A DNA stretch of 64,000 nt from positions 27,705,893 to 27,769,892 of the forward strand of contig OZ024825.1 of the NCBI GenBank assembly GCA_964016985.1, in the 5' to 3' direction. The translations under genes were made by a program, and so were the position numbers. Of this stretch, positions 31,875 to 43,128 are shown piece by piece. Origin of the DNA: Anodontia alba. Taxonomy: Eukaryota > Mollusca > Bivalvia > Lucinida > Lucinidae. The notes beneath the pieces were generated by a model. That model was not told the origin of the DNA, did no database searches, and worked only from the letters and a program-made list of their open reading frames with translations. Each line of letters opens with the position of its first letter. The first letter of the stretch is position 1.

Positions 31875-32117
31875 TGCCCCGAGGTTATAAACCTTATTCA
31901 TGTTCAACTCAGCTGAGCATGAAATTTGAACTGCTTATAAACCTCAAATTACTAACAATTGCAAATTCTTTCTTGCTAAACATAGCTAATCATGAAAATT
32001 TCTCTGCGAATAAATATGAAAATGCCAATTTTTGTTGGCATTATCATATTTATTAGCAGAGGATATTTCATGCTCAGCTGAGTTGAGCATGAAAAAAAGT
32101 ATTATTACCTCGGGGCC
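31875..32117. mobile_element. MITE, family G, copy 1
   Basis: Ends GCCCCGAGGTTATAA and TATTACCTCGGGGCC, with subterminal CATGCTCAACTCAGCTGAGC inverted. The centre is AAATATGAAAATGCCAA / TTGGCATTATCATATTT. Length 243 bases. Other copies lie at 35838 and 37505. Confidence 0.85.
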
Positions 32118-32722
32118 TGGTTTACAATCATTCCTTAACTGGCCCATTTTAGACAGAATAAACTCCCCCACGCTATATATTGAAAGAGACGAATTTCAGT
32201 TTTAGGTATGTCAGGCAATGTGATTTAGATATTTCTAGTGTAAAATGGCTAAACTTTTTGTAAGCAGGCCGCATTCTGCGGCATCTGATATGGATCCTCA
32301 CTGTTTGTCAATTATCCATTTGGCGGTTTCCAGATAAAAATTGGTTAAATATGCTTATAAGTTGAAAATGGCTTATGGGAGATTAAATTTACTTCGTCAT
32401 CGTGCAATTTCATTTATATTTTCCTTGGGATCATCGAATCCATCCCGTACCTAAACCGATGCTTTGTGGGGGTGGTGGCGGCGGTGGGGAGTAGGGGGAG
32501 GAGGGGGCTAGAGGGCGGGGCAGGGACAGGGAAGCGTATACAGCCCTGCAAGCCACATTGTTTTCATATGAAGAGTCTCAATAAAACCGAGACTCCGGTT
32601 TTTGTTCTTTATGTGCTCTTTTTGTCCAAGGCAACCTTTATAGATTGTATTAAACTAAAGTCAAATGACCTGTTTTAGTGAAAATGGGAAGATTTACTCA
32701 AAGTTAGGATCAGTTTACTGTG
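32118..32722. other. no gene; contains a family J repeat
   Basis: A G-rich tract (GGTGGTGGCGGCGG...) lies at 32468-32530. Text at about 32540-32645 (CATATGAAGAGTCTCAATAAAACCGAGACTCCGG) matches, inverted, the repeat at 60150-60620. Confidence 0.5.
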
Positions 32723-33045
32723 TACAGTTGAATCTTGTTATCTCGACCTCGCTTATCTCGAATAACCGCTTATCTCGAAGTAAAAATCTGGTCCCTGCCT
32801 AAACATGAAAATCTAACAACAGATAAATATATTGTGGAAAAGAGAAGAAATTGCTCCTGTTTTTCCACAATATTTTCAATATATCTCTAAATTCAAGAGT
32901 CCAATTACATATATATTTGTTAAATGTGGTTGTGCGAATTATGTTTTCGTCAATTCTGCAAATCTGATATGTCGGGGTACGGATATATCGAAGTATTTCA
33001 GAGAGTCCCTTGGAATTCGAGATTACGAGAGTCGACTGTATTTGG
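32723..33045. mobile_element. ~320-bp MITE with TACAGT ends
   Basis: The left end TACAGTTGAATCTTGTTATCTCGA is inverted at the right as GAGATTACGAGAGTCGACTGTA. The interior has repeated CTTATCTCGAA and an inner pair TGGAAAAGAG...CTGTTTTTCCA. Same class as 29290-29535. Confidence 0.75.
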
Positions 33046-33099
33046 GGAAACAATAAGAATAATAGTAATGGGTTCTTAGAAGCCAAGCGCAAAAAAACA

Positions 33100-33275
33100 G
33101 GTCATCTTATAATTTACATAAGTACAAGCTGATCAGGGCCTTCGATCGTTGTCTGCATACAGAATCCATGGATACTGCAGTATATGTCGACAAGCAGAGA
33201 ATGCTTAAAGCAGACTGCACGGATGCACATGCTGATCTGCACCTATGCCGTCCGCAAATTGTATAAGGGCGTTTT
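33100..33275. mobile_element. MITE family C
   Basis: ACATAAGTACAAGCTGATCAGGGCCTTCGATCGTTGTCTGCAT at the left and GACTGCACGGATGCACATGCTGATCTGCACC at the right. Diverged. Confidence 0.5.
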
Positions 33276-33385
33276 TCGTGCGTTGTGCATGAAATATGTG
33301 TTCGGTCCAAGTACGGTCCTCTGTCTTATCAATGAAACATCAAAGTAAAACACAAATAATGAGAAAACAGCATTGAAACAAAGTA

Positions 33386-33725
33386 CAGACTAAACCCACA
33401 CTCGATACAACAACAATATTCTTTATAATGACTATTTGACTGTCACGAAACCTTCGCTTAAGAGGTAATAATTGATCAAAATTATGCAAGAATATAATTG
33501 TATTTAAATATTTTAAAGAAACATATGTTTTGGATATTTGTTAGAATCGCCTCAGTGAGGCGATTCTGACAAATATTCAAAACATATGTTCTATCAGGAA
33601 ATATGAATAACACAAGGTCTTTCTTACATATCATTGTGTCCATTAAGGATTCTTTACAACAGCAAATTCATTTTAATAGCAACATCTTTGGGAACAAATG
33701 CTGTCGTTGTAACGAGGGTTCACTG
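33386..33725. mobile_element. MITE family F, copy 2 (inverted relative to copy 1)
   Basis: It starts CCCACACTCGATACAACAAC and ends GTCGTTGTAACGAGGGTTCACT. The central hairpin TTTTGGATATTTGTTAGAATCG, CCTCAGTGAGG and complement is nearly identical to that at 26218-26270. Confidence 0.8.
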
Positions 33726-34885
33726 ATTTTGACATTGATAGTTTTCCTGTTTTAAATTATCATATTGCTCTAGCATCAGTCTGACATTGTCCCTTCTGGA
33801 GTGGTAGGGTGAGGCAAAGGTGTCGTGTATCTTGCGTCCAACTGATATGGGCTTACAGTTGGGCAAGATCTGCTATCATTACAGCAGGTAAGGGTAGAGG
33901 TTGGGGGTGTTTTTATTTCTTCTGTTTCATTTTGATCCATCTGTATATGCTCCTATGTGAGCCGAAAATTCGTAATAAATATCTTGTATATCTTGTATCT
34001 TGTTTCCTCACTTTAATTCATTTTCCTCTTTCTTCCCTGTCCCTCTCTTTCATCTCCTCTACTATCTCTTCTATCTCTTTTCTCTGGAGAGACAACAAAA
34101 AATGACCCACAAGAGTTGATGTGTCGTTAAACCCCAACACAATCAATGACACTGACTTCAACTTTGTTTTTCACTGATGTTTTCTGATTATTTGTGTTTA
34201 TCTGATATGTTCGACATTCAGTAAAACTCCGACAGAGCTTGGTTTCGGGATATCACGGCGATGCTCAGCTAAGCTGGAAACCAATGCACTTGGTCTATTT
34301 ATAGGTGGGAATTTGGTGATAGAATTTGTAGAATTTGTTTAAAAGAAAGCTCGATCGTTTTTGAATTGAGCATATCGTTTTCAAAATCGAGCGGGGTAAA
34401 TGATTTGCCTGATTGTCTCGAACTGGAAAGCCTATCACCGTTCAAACAAGGCGATGGTCAAATTGGATCATATTTTATCTTGACAAAGTTGTTTATGTTG
34501 TGGGTATTAAGACTTTTCCAGCAAATATCAGTTGTTTTTTCTTTCAAAAAACGCGTTTTTAAACGGAGAAAAAAACAACAACAACATATTTTGACTTTGT
34601 TTGTTGTTCAGAAATATAAAAATGCAAAACTTGGAGGATACAAAAATGCAAGCAATCAAATTCGGACAATATGCGGTCTACTGACTCTAAATGACTGTGA
34701 ATTAGCCCAGAGTGGTAACATGAGCTCTTACAATACGATCAGTTACGGTGCAGTATGGAAGCCCTGGAGGGCTTCCATAGTGCTGACAGTACAGAAGAAT
34801 TTGAAGCTCAACGTTCGAAAATATACCTTATATCATGTACATCCAACGAAGACACGGATGCACTTGGGCATCAGCGCAGTCTATT
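33726..34885. other. no gene called
   Basis: Contains CT-rich text (34020-34085), and a GTGTCGTTAAACCCCAACAC segment at 34121-34140 that resembles the 3' part of mollusc SINEs. A 26-base perfect palindrome lies at 34754-34779 (TATGGAAGCCCTG and its complement). A 180-codon + frame (34366-34908) is open but has no recognisable domain. Confidence 0.45.
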
Positions 34886-34887
34886 TA

Positions 34888-35205
34888 GAGTTTGTTTGTT
34901 TGTGTTGAGGTTTTACGGCCCAGTCAACCCAATGGGGTCATGTCGAGCGCGGTCAGTTTACCTAACCACACGTTTACTGGGCAGGCTTAGTCCTCTAAGC
35001 GGTTAACCAGTATTGTGCACATTCTTTCGCCAAAAACTGACAACTGCCCTTCTTGAATCAGCGGAAGGGAGAGAATGACCGTAGAAAATATTTCATGATC
35101 AATCTCCACGAAAGAATGTTGCCGACCTCGGCGGGGGTTGAACCCGCGACCTCCTGGTCTTCAGTCGGACGGTGCATCCAACTGAGCCACCGAGTCTTTG
35201 GACAG
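34888..35205 (-). mobile_element. tRNA-derived SINE, apparently full length
   Basis: The minus strand starts with a tRNA-like head: box A TGGCTCAGTTGG (35179-35190) and box B GGGTTCAACCCC (about 35128-35139), both close to RNA polymerase III consensus, with a near-complete acceptor stem (GACTCGG / CCGAGGTC). The ~200-base body includes GACATGACCCCATTGGGTTGACTGGGCCG. It ends in a short AAACAAACAAAC tail at 34890. The length of about 315 bases is normal. Confidence 0.8.
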
Positions 35206-35349
35206 CCAAGGTAATAAGGATGTTTATGCGAACAAAGAAGACTATAAAGAAATTGCATGACCTGATCTGAGTCTTCTCGGGTCGAACATATTTATCGTTG
35301 TGTCACATTTCTCATTTACCATTGCAAATATAAGCCGGGGCAGAGCGTT

Positions 35350-35532
35350 TGCTGCAAGGTTACATGTGCGCCCAGCGAAGTCTCAGATCAGCCTGCGCAT
35401 CTGCGAGCATGATAATCAATGTTCAGTTCAAGATGCTTTGGACCCTTGGCCACCCACAGAGTGTACTGCGAAGACTCTGATCAGACTGCGCAGATGCGCA
35501 GGCTGATCTGAGTTTTCGCTGAGCATAGATGG
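35350..35532. mobile_element. MITE, family B, partial
   Basis: TACATGTGCGCCCAGCGAAGTCTCAGATCAGCCTGCGCATCTGCG, and inverted TGCGCAGATGCGCAGGCTGATCTGAGTTTTCGCTG. The outermost terminal repeats are lost. Confidence 0.65.
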
Positions 35533-35765
35533 AATCTTGTACTCTTTCAGGGGAGACAACTCTATCATAATGGTCTTATATTGCCTACCACAGAAGAAAA
35601 GAATCTCTTTCCTCTTGCCTTTTAGCATGTTTAGAGATAACGCATTTCCATATAAGTGGGTGGTGTGCATGAAAGCTAACATGAAGTCAAAAAAGTAATC
35701 TCCACTGCAAAAACTGCAGAAAATCTACAAGGCTTTTTAAGTCCCTCTAAAGCTAAAGTCAGTTT

Positions 35766-36130
35766 TATTTGGGTCATGCCATGCGAAAACTTGTCTTCGG
35801 GCATATGCGGACAACGAATGCCCAGACCGCGCAGTCTGGTCCCGAGGTTATAAAACTTTTTTCGTGCTCAACTCAGCTGAGTATGAAGTTTTTCGTGGTA
35901 AGAAATTTCAAATTACTAACAATGCTAAATTATTTCTTGCTAAACATAGCTGAGCGTGAAATTGTCTCTGCTAATAAATATGAAAATGCCAACTACTGGC
36001 ATTTTCATATTTATTAGCAGAGAAAATTTCATGCTCAGCTGAGTTGAGCATGAAATAAATTTTATAACCTCGGGGCCTGATCAGTGCCTTCATTGTCCGC
36101 TAATAGAATCATTCGATATTACAGAATGTA
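35766..36130. mobile_element. MITE family C split by a nested family G copy
   Basis: Family C sequence (GGGCATATGCGGACAACGAATGCCCAGACCGCGCAGTCT) stops at 35837 and resumes at 36078 with TGATCAGTGCCTTCATTGTCCGC. The intervening 240 bases are a complete family G element. Confidence 0.75.
35838..36077. mobile_element. MITE, family G, copy 2
   Basis: Ends GGTCCCGAGGTTATAAAACT and TTTTATAACCTCGGGGCC. The central hairpin is AAATATGAAAATGCCA / TGGCATTTTCATATTT. Length 240 bases. Confidence 0.85.
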
Positions 36131-36253
36131 TAAATGGAGAGCAAAGAGCCAGACGATATTTTGCGCAGACGCAGGTTGGTCTGAATCTATGAATTTTGCG
36201 CATAATCTAAGGCACTTTTTCATTTGATGCGGCTCATTTCATTGCAAATCCCT

Positions 36254-36497
36254 GGGCCCAGTTGTTCCAAGCATCGTTAGCTGAACGAGCTCGTTAGTAG
36301 TCAAAATCTTAACTGTTCTAGTAAGTACAATATCAAATTCACGGGTATTTTTGCTGAAAAAATGTGAGTAGCTTTTGCAAATGCAAAAGCTACTCACATT
36401 TTTTTCAGCAAAAATATATGTGTATAAGCCATATTTAATGATAAAAAAATAACGATACGCTAACTAACAACATCGTTAGTTTTGAACAAATGGGCCC
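36254..36497. mobile_element. MITE, family H, copy 1 (244 bp)
   Basis: Ends GGGCCCAGTTGTTCCAAGC and GTTTTGAACAAATGGGCCC. The central hairpin TTTTTGCTGAAAAAATGTGAG, TAGCTTTTGCA and its complement is nearly perfect. The second copy at 59807-60050 has the same length and orientation. Confidence 0.85.
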
Positions 36498-36608
36498 TGG
36501 TTGTGTTTGGAAGTCTTTTATTGTTAGAAAGAACAGTTCATTTTGTAAAATAGGGGAAAGCACTGTCAAACCATAATAAGAAATTCAATACGAGTTGTCT
36601 TTTATAAG

Positions 36609-36829
36609 GTTACCGTATACACTTTAAGTATTTGGACACATAACGCCTTGGCATACTTAATCTAAAATAAAACAGCTCCATTTTACCACCTTTTGAGGTG
36701 TCTAAATAGCTGGATAAGTTGCAAAAGGTGAAGTGGCCTCATCAGATGCCTCGTTCTGTGGCATCTAATCTGAGTTTTCAATATTTGGTCAGACCTGTCT
36801 GATCGAATATTTTGCGTATATACGGTAAC
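36609..36829 (+). mobile_element. MITE, family A (both ends present)
   Basis: Left GTTACCGTATACACTTTAAG, right CGTATATACGGTAAC. The internal hairpin around CATCAGATGCCTCGTTCTGTGGCATCTAATC is diverged. Confidence 0.75.
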
Positions 36830-36959
36830 AAAAATCTACCGTTCAAACTAACTATCGCGTCTTCTATCTGTCCTGTTCTTAACAGTTCGCTGAACTTGTA
36901 CAATAGAAAATGACTGGCATTCAGTATTACATGTTTTTACGACTCTCTTGTGCTATTTT

Positions 36960-37073
36960 TCTTATCTATTTATTTATTTATTTTTTTTTTTCTCGAGAAA
37001 ACATGATTTGACATTTAATGCAAATTGTCTGCATGAAATGTCAAAACCTGTTTCCTGGAAAAAAAAAAAAAAG

Positions 37074-37104
<31 letters not shown>

Positions 37105-37400
37105 TGAATTTATCGTCCGCTAAAAAAACTACTCGGAGTTCTAAGCGTTAACACTCCCGCAAAAACAGGTTTTAAGAGTAATTCGCAGACATTCAGGAGA
37201 GGCAAATCTGTCAAAATTGTTTTGTCCCCTCCTGAAAAGGGCTTTGCTCTAAAAGGTGAGCATTTGTTCCCATTTTATTTGCAGCAGACCCCTTTTTAGA
37301 AGCGGGTTGGTGTACAGGAAACAAACAGGAAGTCGCAGAAGTTCTCTCCCTTGACAGAAAAATCTACCTATTGTATCCAATCCCCTTAAACAGTTTATCA
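36960..37400. repeat. 'CAGACGACA' MITE remnant plus 'GGGAGACAACTT' repeat
   Basis: 36990-37055 has ACATGATTTGACATTTAATGC / GCATGAAATGTCAAAACCTGTTT, inverted, followed by a poly-A tract (37060-37101). 37180-37390 matches the repeats at 21560 and 28190. Confidence 0.55.
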
Positions 37401-37504
37401 ACTAGGATTCTAATTAGTATTCCCTGCAGATGAATAACATACGAGTAGGTGTATGGAAATTGTATAAAGTATTTGAAGTAGCTCGAAATTGGAAAAACAG
37501 ACCT

Positions 37505-37746
37505 GGTCCCGAGGTTATAAAACTTTTTTCATGCTCCTCAACTGAGCAGGACATTTTCTCCGCTAATCAACATGAAAATGCGAATAATAGCTGGCATTTT
37601 CATATTTATTAGCAGAGAAATTTTCATGCTCAGCTGTATTTAGCAAGAAAGAATTTGCGCTTGTCTGTAATTTGAAATGTATTAGCAGGACAAATTTCGT
37701 ACTCAGCTGAGATGAGCATGAAAAAAGCTTTATAAACTCGGGGCCA
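37505..37746. mobile_element. MITE, family G, copy 3
   Basis: Ends GGTCCCGAGGTTATAAAACT and CTTTATAAACTCGGGGCC. The interior is partly rearranged relative to copies 1 and 2, with AAATATGAAAATGCCAGC near the centre. Bases 37747-38104 are unassigned and include short TTTAACAGTGCAGCGATAAA-like repeats at 37860-37985. Confidence 0.8.
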
Positions 37747-38104
37747 AGTTATGCAAGTTCTACGGCTGCAACGAGTATGCGGATACTGGGGTCCGGATTG
37801 AATCGGTCTGTCACTAGTCAATATGGTGTACGAAAGGGGTCAAAAGCAACGGTATCGTTGCACTGATAAATTAACGGTGCACTAATAGTTTTTTAGAGTG
37901 CAGCGCTAAATTTTATCAGTGCAGCGGGGTTTAACAATTCACTAGTAAAATTTAACAGTGCAGCGATAAATATAGCGATGAACTGTTAAATTTTTAAAAC
38001 ATGTTACTCCGTTCAATTTATCAACAGCAAGATTTCTATTGAGATCTGTAAATGGTTCTGAATAAAACCCCGAGAAACCGTAATTTTTCACATAAACCCT
38101 CACC

Positions 38105-38430
38105 CACTAGCCGGAATACGACGTTTATACAACGTTGTATCAACATCGATGTGACGTCATGATGCTTTATTGTCGTTGATACGACGTTGTCTCACGTTGC
38201 GTGCCCACCAGCCCAGTCAGCATTCTACGTAAATCTATATCGGGCCGTCATCGGCCCGTCAGGGTAGCTGACGGGCCGATGACGGACCGATATAGATTTA
38301 CGTAGAATGCTAGCTGGGTGGGCCTTAACATTCCCAGTAGGCACACAACGTTGAAGACGTTGAATCAGTGTTGAATCGACGTTGTTTCAACGTTGTGTGC
38401 CCCCCAACACCCCCCCCCCCCCACTGGGAT
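38105..38430. mobile_element. ACGTTG-rich MITE with a nested ~100-bp palindrome
   Basis: The outer halves are rich in AACGTTG and end near CCCACTAGCC and CCCACTGGGA. A long palindrome at about 38213-38322 has arms of about 50 bases, including GCATTCTACGTAAATCTATA / TATAGATTTACGTAGAATGC, around GTCAGGGTAGCTGAC. It appears inserted between CACCAGCC and TGGGTGGGCC. A C-run lies at 38409-38422. Confidence 0.65.
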
Positions 38431-38707
38431 TCGGACACTGAAGTCCTTACCATATGCATAAAATCTGAATAAAAAAGTAAACGTGTAGATACCCAGGAAC
38501 CCAGGAAAGTCCACAATACAAATTGGTACAGATATCGGTATTTATATGGCGGATTAGGAAACGATGTACACACTGTTTTGGCGAGTATTCTGACCTGGGA
38601 CTTAACTATTTGATTCGGCAATTCAGACCCAATATAGTACAAGCCTATGTACGTAATTGCACTTGTTTAATCGAATAATATTTCACACGATGATATAAGA
38701 AAGTATT

Positions 38708-38934
38708 TGAGCCACCTCATGACAAAACCAACAGAATAGGATGTGCGCCCAGCGAAGACTCAGATCAGCCTGGGCTTCCACCCAGTCTGACTAGAGTCTT
38801 TGCTCACCGCATGATAAAAGCTACCCATTAAGCGCACAGCAAATACTATGAACAAACTGGACGGATATCCAGGCTGATCAGAGTTTCGCTGGGCGCACAT
38901 CCGTTTTGTTGGTTTTGTCATGAGGTTGTTTATT
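38708..38934. mobile_element. MITE, family B
   Basis: Ends TTGAGCCACCTCATGACAAAACC and GGTTTTGTCATGAGGTTGTT. GATGTGCGCCCAGCGAAGACTC is inverted as GAGTTTCGCTGGGCGCACATC. Confidence 0.8.
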
Positions 38935-38936
38935 TT

Positions 38937-40291
38937 TGTCGCACCTGCTTTTGGCGAATTAGGCGTGCAAGTTTCCGTCCGTCCGTACGTCCGTTCGGGC
39001 ACATGGATGAGCATATATTGGGTAGGCATTTAGTGGGTACTTTACATAGAGTTTACTTTTTTCCGTCAATGATACCTAATAAAATTGAGGGTCTTGTTGG
39101 GTATTGTTAAATACTGTTGGGCACTTTTACATATTTTGTTTATGGAAATTTTACATTCAGTACCCAATAAGTAGGAACATCCGCCCGTCCGTCCATTTCG
39201 TCCGTTCGCCATCCGTCAACATTTACCCCGGGTGTCTTGTGAGCGCAACTCCTCTTACAGTTTTGTACCGGTTGTCTTGACGCTTTGTATGTGTTTATTT
39301 TTTCAAGTTCGAGGATGTGCATGTGGTTTGGGTATAATTGTTAGAACATTTTTTGGTACGTTTTCCACATTGTGAAGGGTAGTCATTTTTCACCCTCAAA
39401 ATATAGAGAGTGGGCACCTCTTGTGAACTCTTACAGTTTTATACTGATCGTTTTGAAACTTTGCATATTTTTTTTCAAGGTATAAGGATGTGCATGTGCA
39501 TGTGGTTTGGATATAATTTTTAGATCATTTTTGTCACTATTTCTACATTGTAAACTTAGTCATTTTTCACCCTTTATATATAAACAAATGGTACCGCTTG
39601 TGAGCGCAACTCCTCTTACAGTTTTGTACCGATTATTATGAAACTTTGAATGCGTTTTTTTTTTGTCATGATATGAGATGGTGCATGTAGTTTGGATATA
39701 ATTGTTAGATCATTCTTTTTTTTAATCTTTTTCCACATTGTGAACTTCATTTTCACTCTCAATATATAGACAGTGGGTACCTCGTGAGCACAACTCCTCA
39801 TACAATTTTATACCAATCTTTTTTGAAACTTTGCACATGTTTTTTCCATAGTCTAAAAATGTGTATGTGCTTTCCATGTAATCTTGCCTCATTTTTTGTC
39901 ACTTTTTTTTTATACTTTTTGAACTTTTTCATTTACTGACCTCAGATGTATAGACAGTGGGTACATTGTGATTGCAACTTCTCATACAATTTTAAACCGG
40001 TCTTTTTGAAACTTTGCACATGTCTTCTCCCGGGTCTGCAGCAGTGCACGTTGTGTGGATATGATTTTTAATTTTTTTTGTCATTTTCTCATCTCAGATT
40101 TTATGAAAGTGTACAGACTGTGGGTACTTTTCGAGCCCACTTCTCATGTATCATGATAATGCATATGCTTTCGATGGAATTCCTATATTAACCTACCTGA
40201 AATAAACATTACTTTTTTAGAGGAAGGGGGTTGGGGTGGGGAAGCAGGGAGCGGGGTGGGGTGGGGATGGGAGGTAGGCGCAGGTGCGACA
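38937..40291. mobile_element. ~1.35-kb element with 12-bp inverted ends enclosing ~182-bp tandem repeats
   Basis: A perfect 12-base inverted pair, TGTCGCACCTGC (38937-38948) and GCAGGTGCGACA (40280-40291), brackets the region. Inside, the phrase GAGCGCAACTCCTCTTACAG then TTTTGTACCG recurs in increasingly altered form near 39239, 39421, 39599, 39783, 39967 and 40135, a period of about 182 bases. Each unit also has GTTTTGAAACTTTGCATATG, GTGCATGTGGTTTGGATATA and AGACAGTGGGTACCT. No ORF. Divergence increases from left to right. Confidence 0.6.
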
Positions 40292-41540
40292 TGAACTTCA
40301 TCAAAGTTTGATCTATTTTTCTTAAGAAATAATATCGTTCTAGATAAGGTGCATTTCTTTCAACAAAGATTACTGGTATTTTATTTCTGAAAACATATTT
40401 TGTGGGCACTCATTAGAAGCACCTTGCCGAGCGCTTCTTATGATTACCCACAATATATGTTGTCATAGAAAAATGTTTACCCGATACTCCTTTTATCTGG
40501 AGATGTGACTAAGCAAAGTAGGACATAAAATGTATTATTGATATAGCTTTTGACTGGATGTTTTTAGTGATGTTGTTAAACGAAGAATTTTGAGCACTGA
40601 TATTTGAAACTAATGATATAAAATGGACCTTTATATATTTAAAGCCAGAAGTAACTTTACAGCTAATATTTATATGCTTTACTGAATTTTGCTGAGTGAA
40701 ATTTAAAAATTGTTTTAACGATGTTAAAGAACTATCATTTGTGCATATGATACACATTTGTTGAGCCCTTTCTGTCAAACAGATTATCAAAACGGTCTCT
40801 CATAAAATAGAAGGGGTCAAAATAAAAAAAAAAAAAGTTACGATTTATCAATTTACTTTTAGAAAGTCACTGTACCTTAAACACGGGTTTATATCAGGCC
40901 AAAACGCTTTATTCGCTTAGACATGTATTGAAAACTGTTCTTAAATTAATAAAAGAAGAAAAGAAAAAATAATCTGCATCATCTGTTGCGCAACTTCAGA
41001 ACGCGTCGACTTTAATCGAGAAGGACGTTTGATCAGACTTAAAAATGTTTGTAATGGAAATCCTGCAGGAAATTATCATTCAGTTTTCTTTTGACATGAT
41101 AAGAACTTTAGCTTCTTTGTCTACTCATACACTCTCTGTAGAGGTCAAAACAAATCGCCGTTTAAAAACTTCCAAAACATATCGGAGATACGGCTTTTAT
41201 GACCGATTAAAAGTTCACTTGTGTCTTTATTGCAAGATAGATAGTTTCAGTTCAACGTGAAGCAACTTTGAGCAAATACCATGAATTAGCCAGTGGAATA
41301 GAAAAAGAAATATGTTTTGCAAGGAATTTTATCGACAAGTATGGTCTTTCAGATTCTGTGTTGAAATTGTAAAAAATGTACTGTTTATGATGAAAGTGCA
41401 GGTAATTCTAGACTGGAATCATTTACATGAATGATCTGTCTTACATTCTGTTGAGACTAACCGTACAAAACAAATGAACTAATTTAATACAACCAAATCG
41501 ATAAACTTTAATAAAAAGTTACTTTTGATTTTGAGTATCA
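40292..41540. other. no gene seen
   Basis: Contains a decayed hairpin (TTTTGTGGGCACTCATTAGAAGC...GCTTCTTATGATTACCCACAATATATG, about 40398-40462) similar to the centre of family E. The rest is AT-rich with only short frames. Confidence 0.5.
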
Positions 41541-41806
41541 TTACGAAAACACGCCTATTCAAATATATAGAAGATTTCACCTCCAAAAATTGAAAAATAT
41601 TCAGATAAAAAACCCGATCTGCTCAAAACACAGATTGTGGGTACTCGTTAGAACCGCCTCGGCGAGGCGGTTCTAACGAGTCCCCACAATCTATGTTTTT
41701 GAGCAAAACTAAGAAAAATAATGTATACCCCTGTAAACCCCAGTTTTACTATATAAAAGTGGGGTTTAAGAGGGTCTAAATTATATAGGCGTGTTTTCGT
41801 GATGAT
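41541..41806. mobile_element. MITE family E directly upstream of the P450 pseudogene
   Basis: The left end ATCATTACGAAAACACGCCT and the right end AGGCGTGTTTTCGTGATGAT are inverted with one mismatch. The central near-perfect hairpin has arms GTACTCGTTAGAACCG and GGTTCTAACGAG around CCTCGGCGAGG. The last six bases (GATGAT, 41801-41806) contain the ATG from which the P450 reading frame begins. Confidence 0.85.
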
Positions 41807-43122
41807 CATTCTTGTCTTCATACTTGTTTTCTTGGTATCATACGTATTTTACTCAAAACCAAGAGGGATTCCACACGGCCTAGCCTCCATTCCACTAATA
41901 GGCAGCTATTCATTCGTAAAGCATCTACGAAAATGAAAGGGATATGTTGTGTTCATGCATGCAGCTAAGAAAAAAAAGGAAAGGCATTTAGCTTCGAATT
42001 TGCGAATCAGCTGGTTGTTGTATTGAATGGTTAGAATATGATTCATCAAGCTTTGGTGAAGCAAGCCGAATCGTTCAGCGATAGACCTACTTATATACGA
42101 ATTCTCAAAGACATGCTTAAAGATGGCAAAGGTATATTACTTCAGAATTGTACTCACCAATGGAAGATAATGTGTAGAGTTACCTTGCTGGCACTGCGTT
42201 ACTTTGGAGTTGGAGGAGATTATTGCGGAAGTAAAAGCTACTTCTAAAGTTTTGCGAGCAACAAAAGGTAAAGCTATTGAAATGGCACCGCTCCAAAATA
42301 TTATTGGAAATGTTATATTCTGAACCATCTTTGAAAAACGGTATAATTACGAAGATCCAGAATTTCACAAAATTCGTAAAATCTTGAATATTATTGTTTG
42401 CGAACAGGGACTGTGGTATAGCCAATTTCTTTCCTCTATGGATCTTAAAAAAAATATTTTTCTATAAAGTTCCCGATGCAATCACAAACGCGAATGGAAA
42501 ATGATGCAAAGATCAACGAATATATATGTGGACATGTACAAGAACACAGAGAAACATTTAATGAAAACCATATTCGAGACTTTGTTGACTTGTATATACA
42601 GGTATCATGTGACAGTAAAGATGGTGAGCTGGAGACATTCACGAAAGGTAATATGCTTCGTGTCATTTTAGATTTGTTTCAAGCCGGTTAAGAAACTATG
42701 TCAAACAGCCTAGAATGGGCCTTCCCACGTATGTCTGAACATCCAGAAATAGAGAGGAAGTGTCAAGAGGAAATAGATTACATCTTAGGGGACAAAAAAA
42801 GTAAATAGAATATGCAGACAGAGGAAAGCTGAAATACGTTGATGCAACACTGATGGAAATTCAAAGATTGGCCAAAACAATACCTTCCACAGTAGCACAG
42901 AGCACGTGAAGACACGAAGTTAATATGCTACAACATTTCTAAGCATACCATTGTTATTGCAAATGTCTGTTCCGCAATGCTAGACCAGTACATTGGGAAG
43001 AACCGAACAAGTTTGAACCAGAATGGTTCTTTGATGAAACTGGAAATCTTACCAAACGGGAAGCTTTAATTTCTTTCTCAGTTGGCCAAAGAGCATGTCT
43101 GGGACATCCGTTAGCTAGAATG

Positions 43123-43128
43123 GAGCTA
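43123..43128. repeat. target-site duplication GAGCTA, left copy
   Basis: The six bases GAGCTA immediately precede the left terminal repeat and recur at 46705-46710. Deleting the insertion and one copy restores ATGGAGCTATTCCTC (Met-Glu-Leu-Phe-Leu) of the P450. Confidence 0.92.

Noticed and set aside
34366..34908. 180-codon + strand frame (MSISFSKSSGVNDL...)
   Set aside because: No recognisable domain, lies among repeat remnants, and has low-complexity runs (KKRVFKRRKKQQQ). Its length is compatible with chance in this composition.
35105..35200. A tRNA gene on the minus strand
   Set aside because: The box A and B promoter is good, but it is continuous with a SINE body and AAAC tail, and the acceptor stem has an unpaired base. 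It is the tRNA-derived SINE head.
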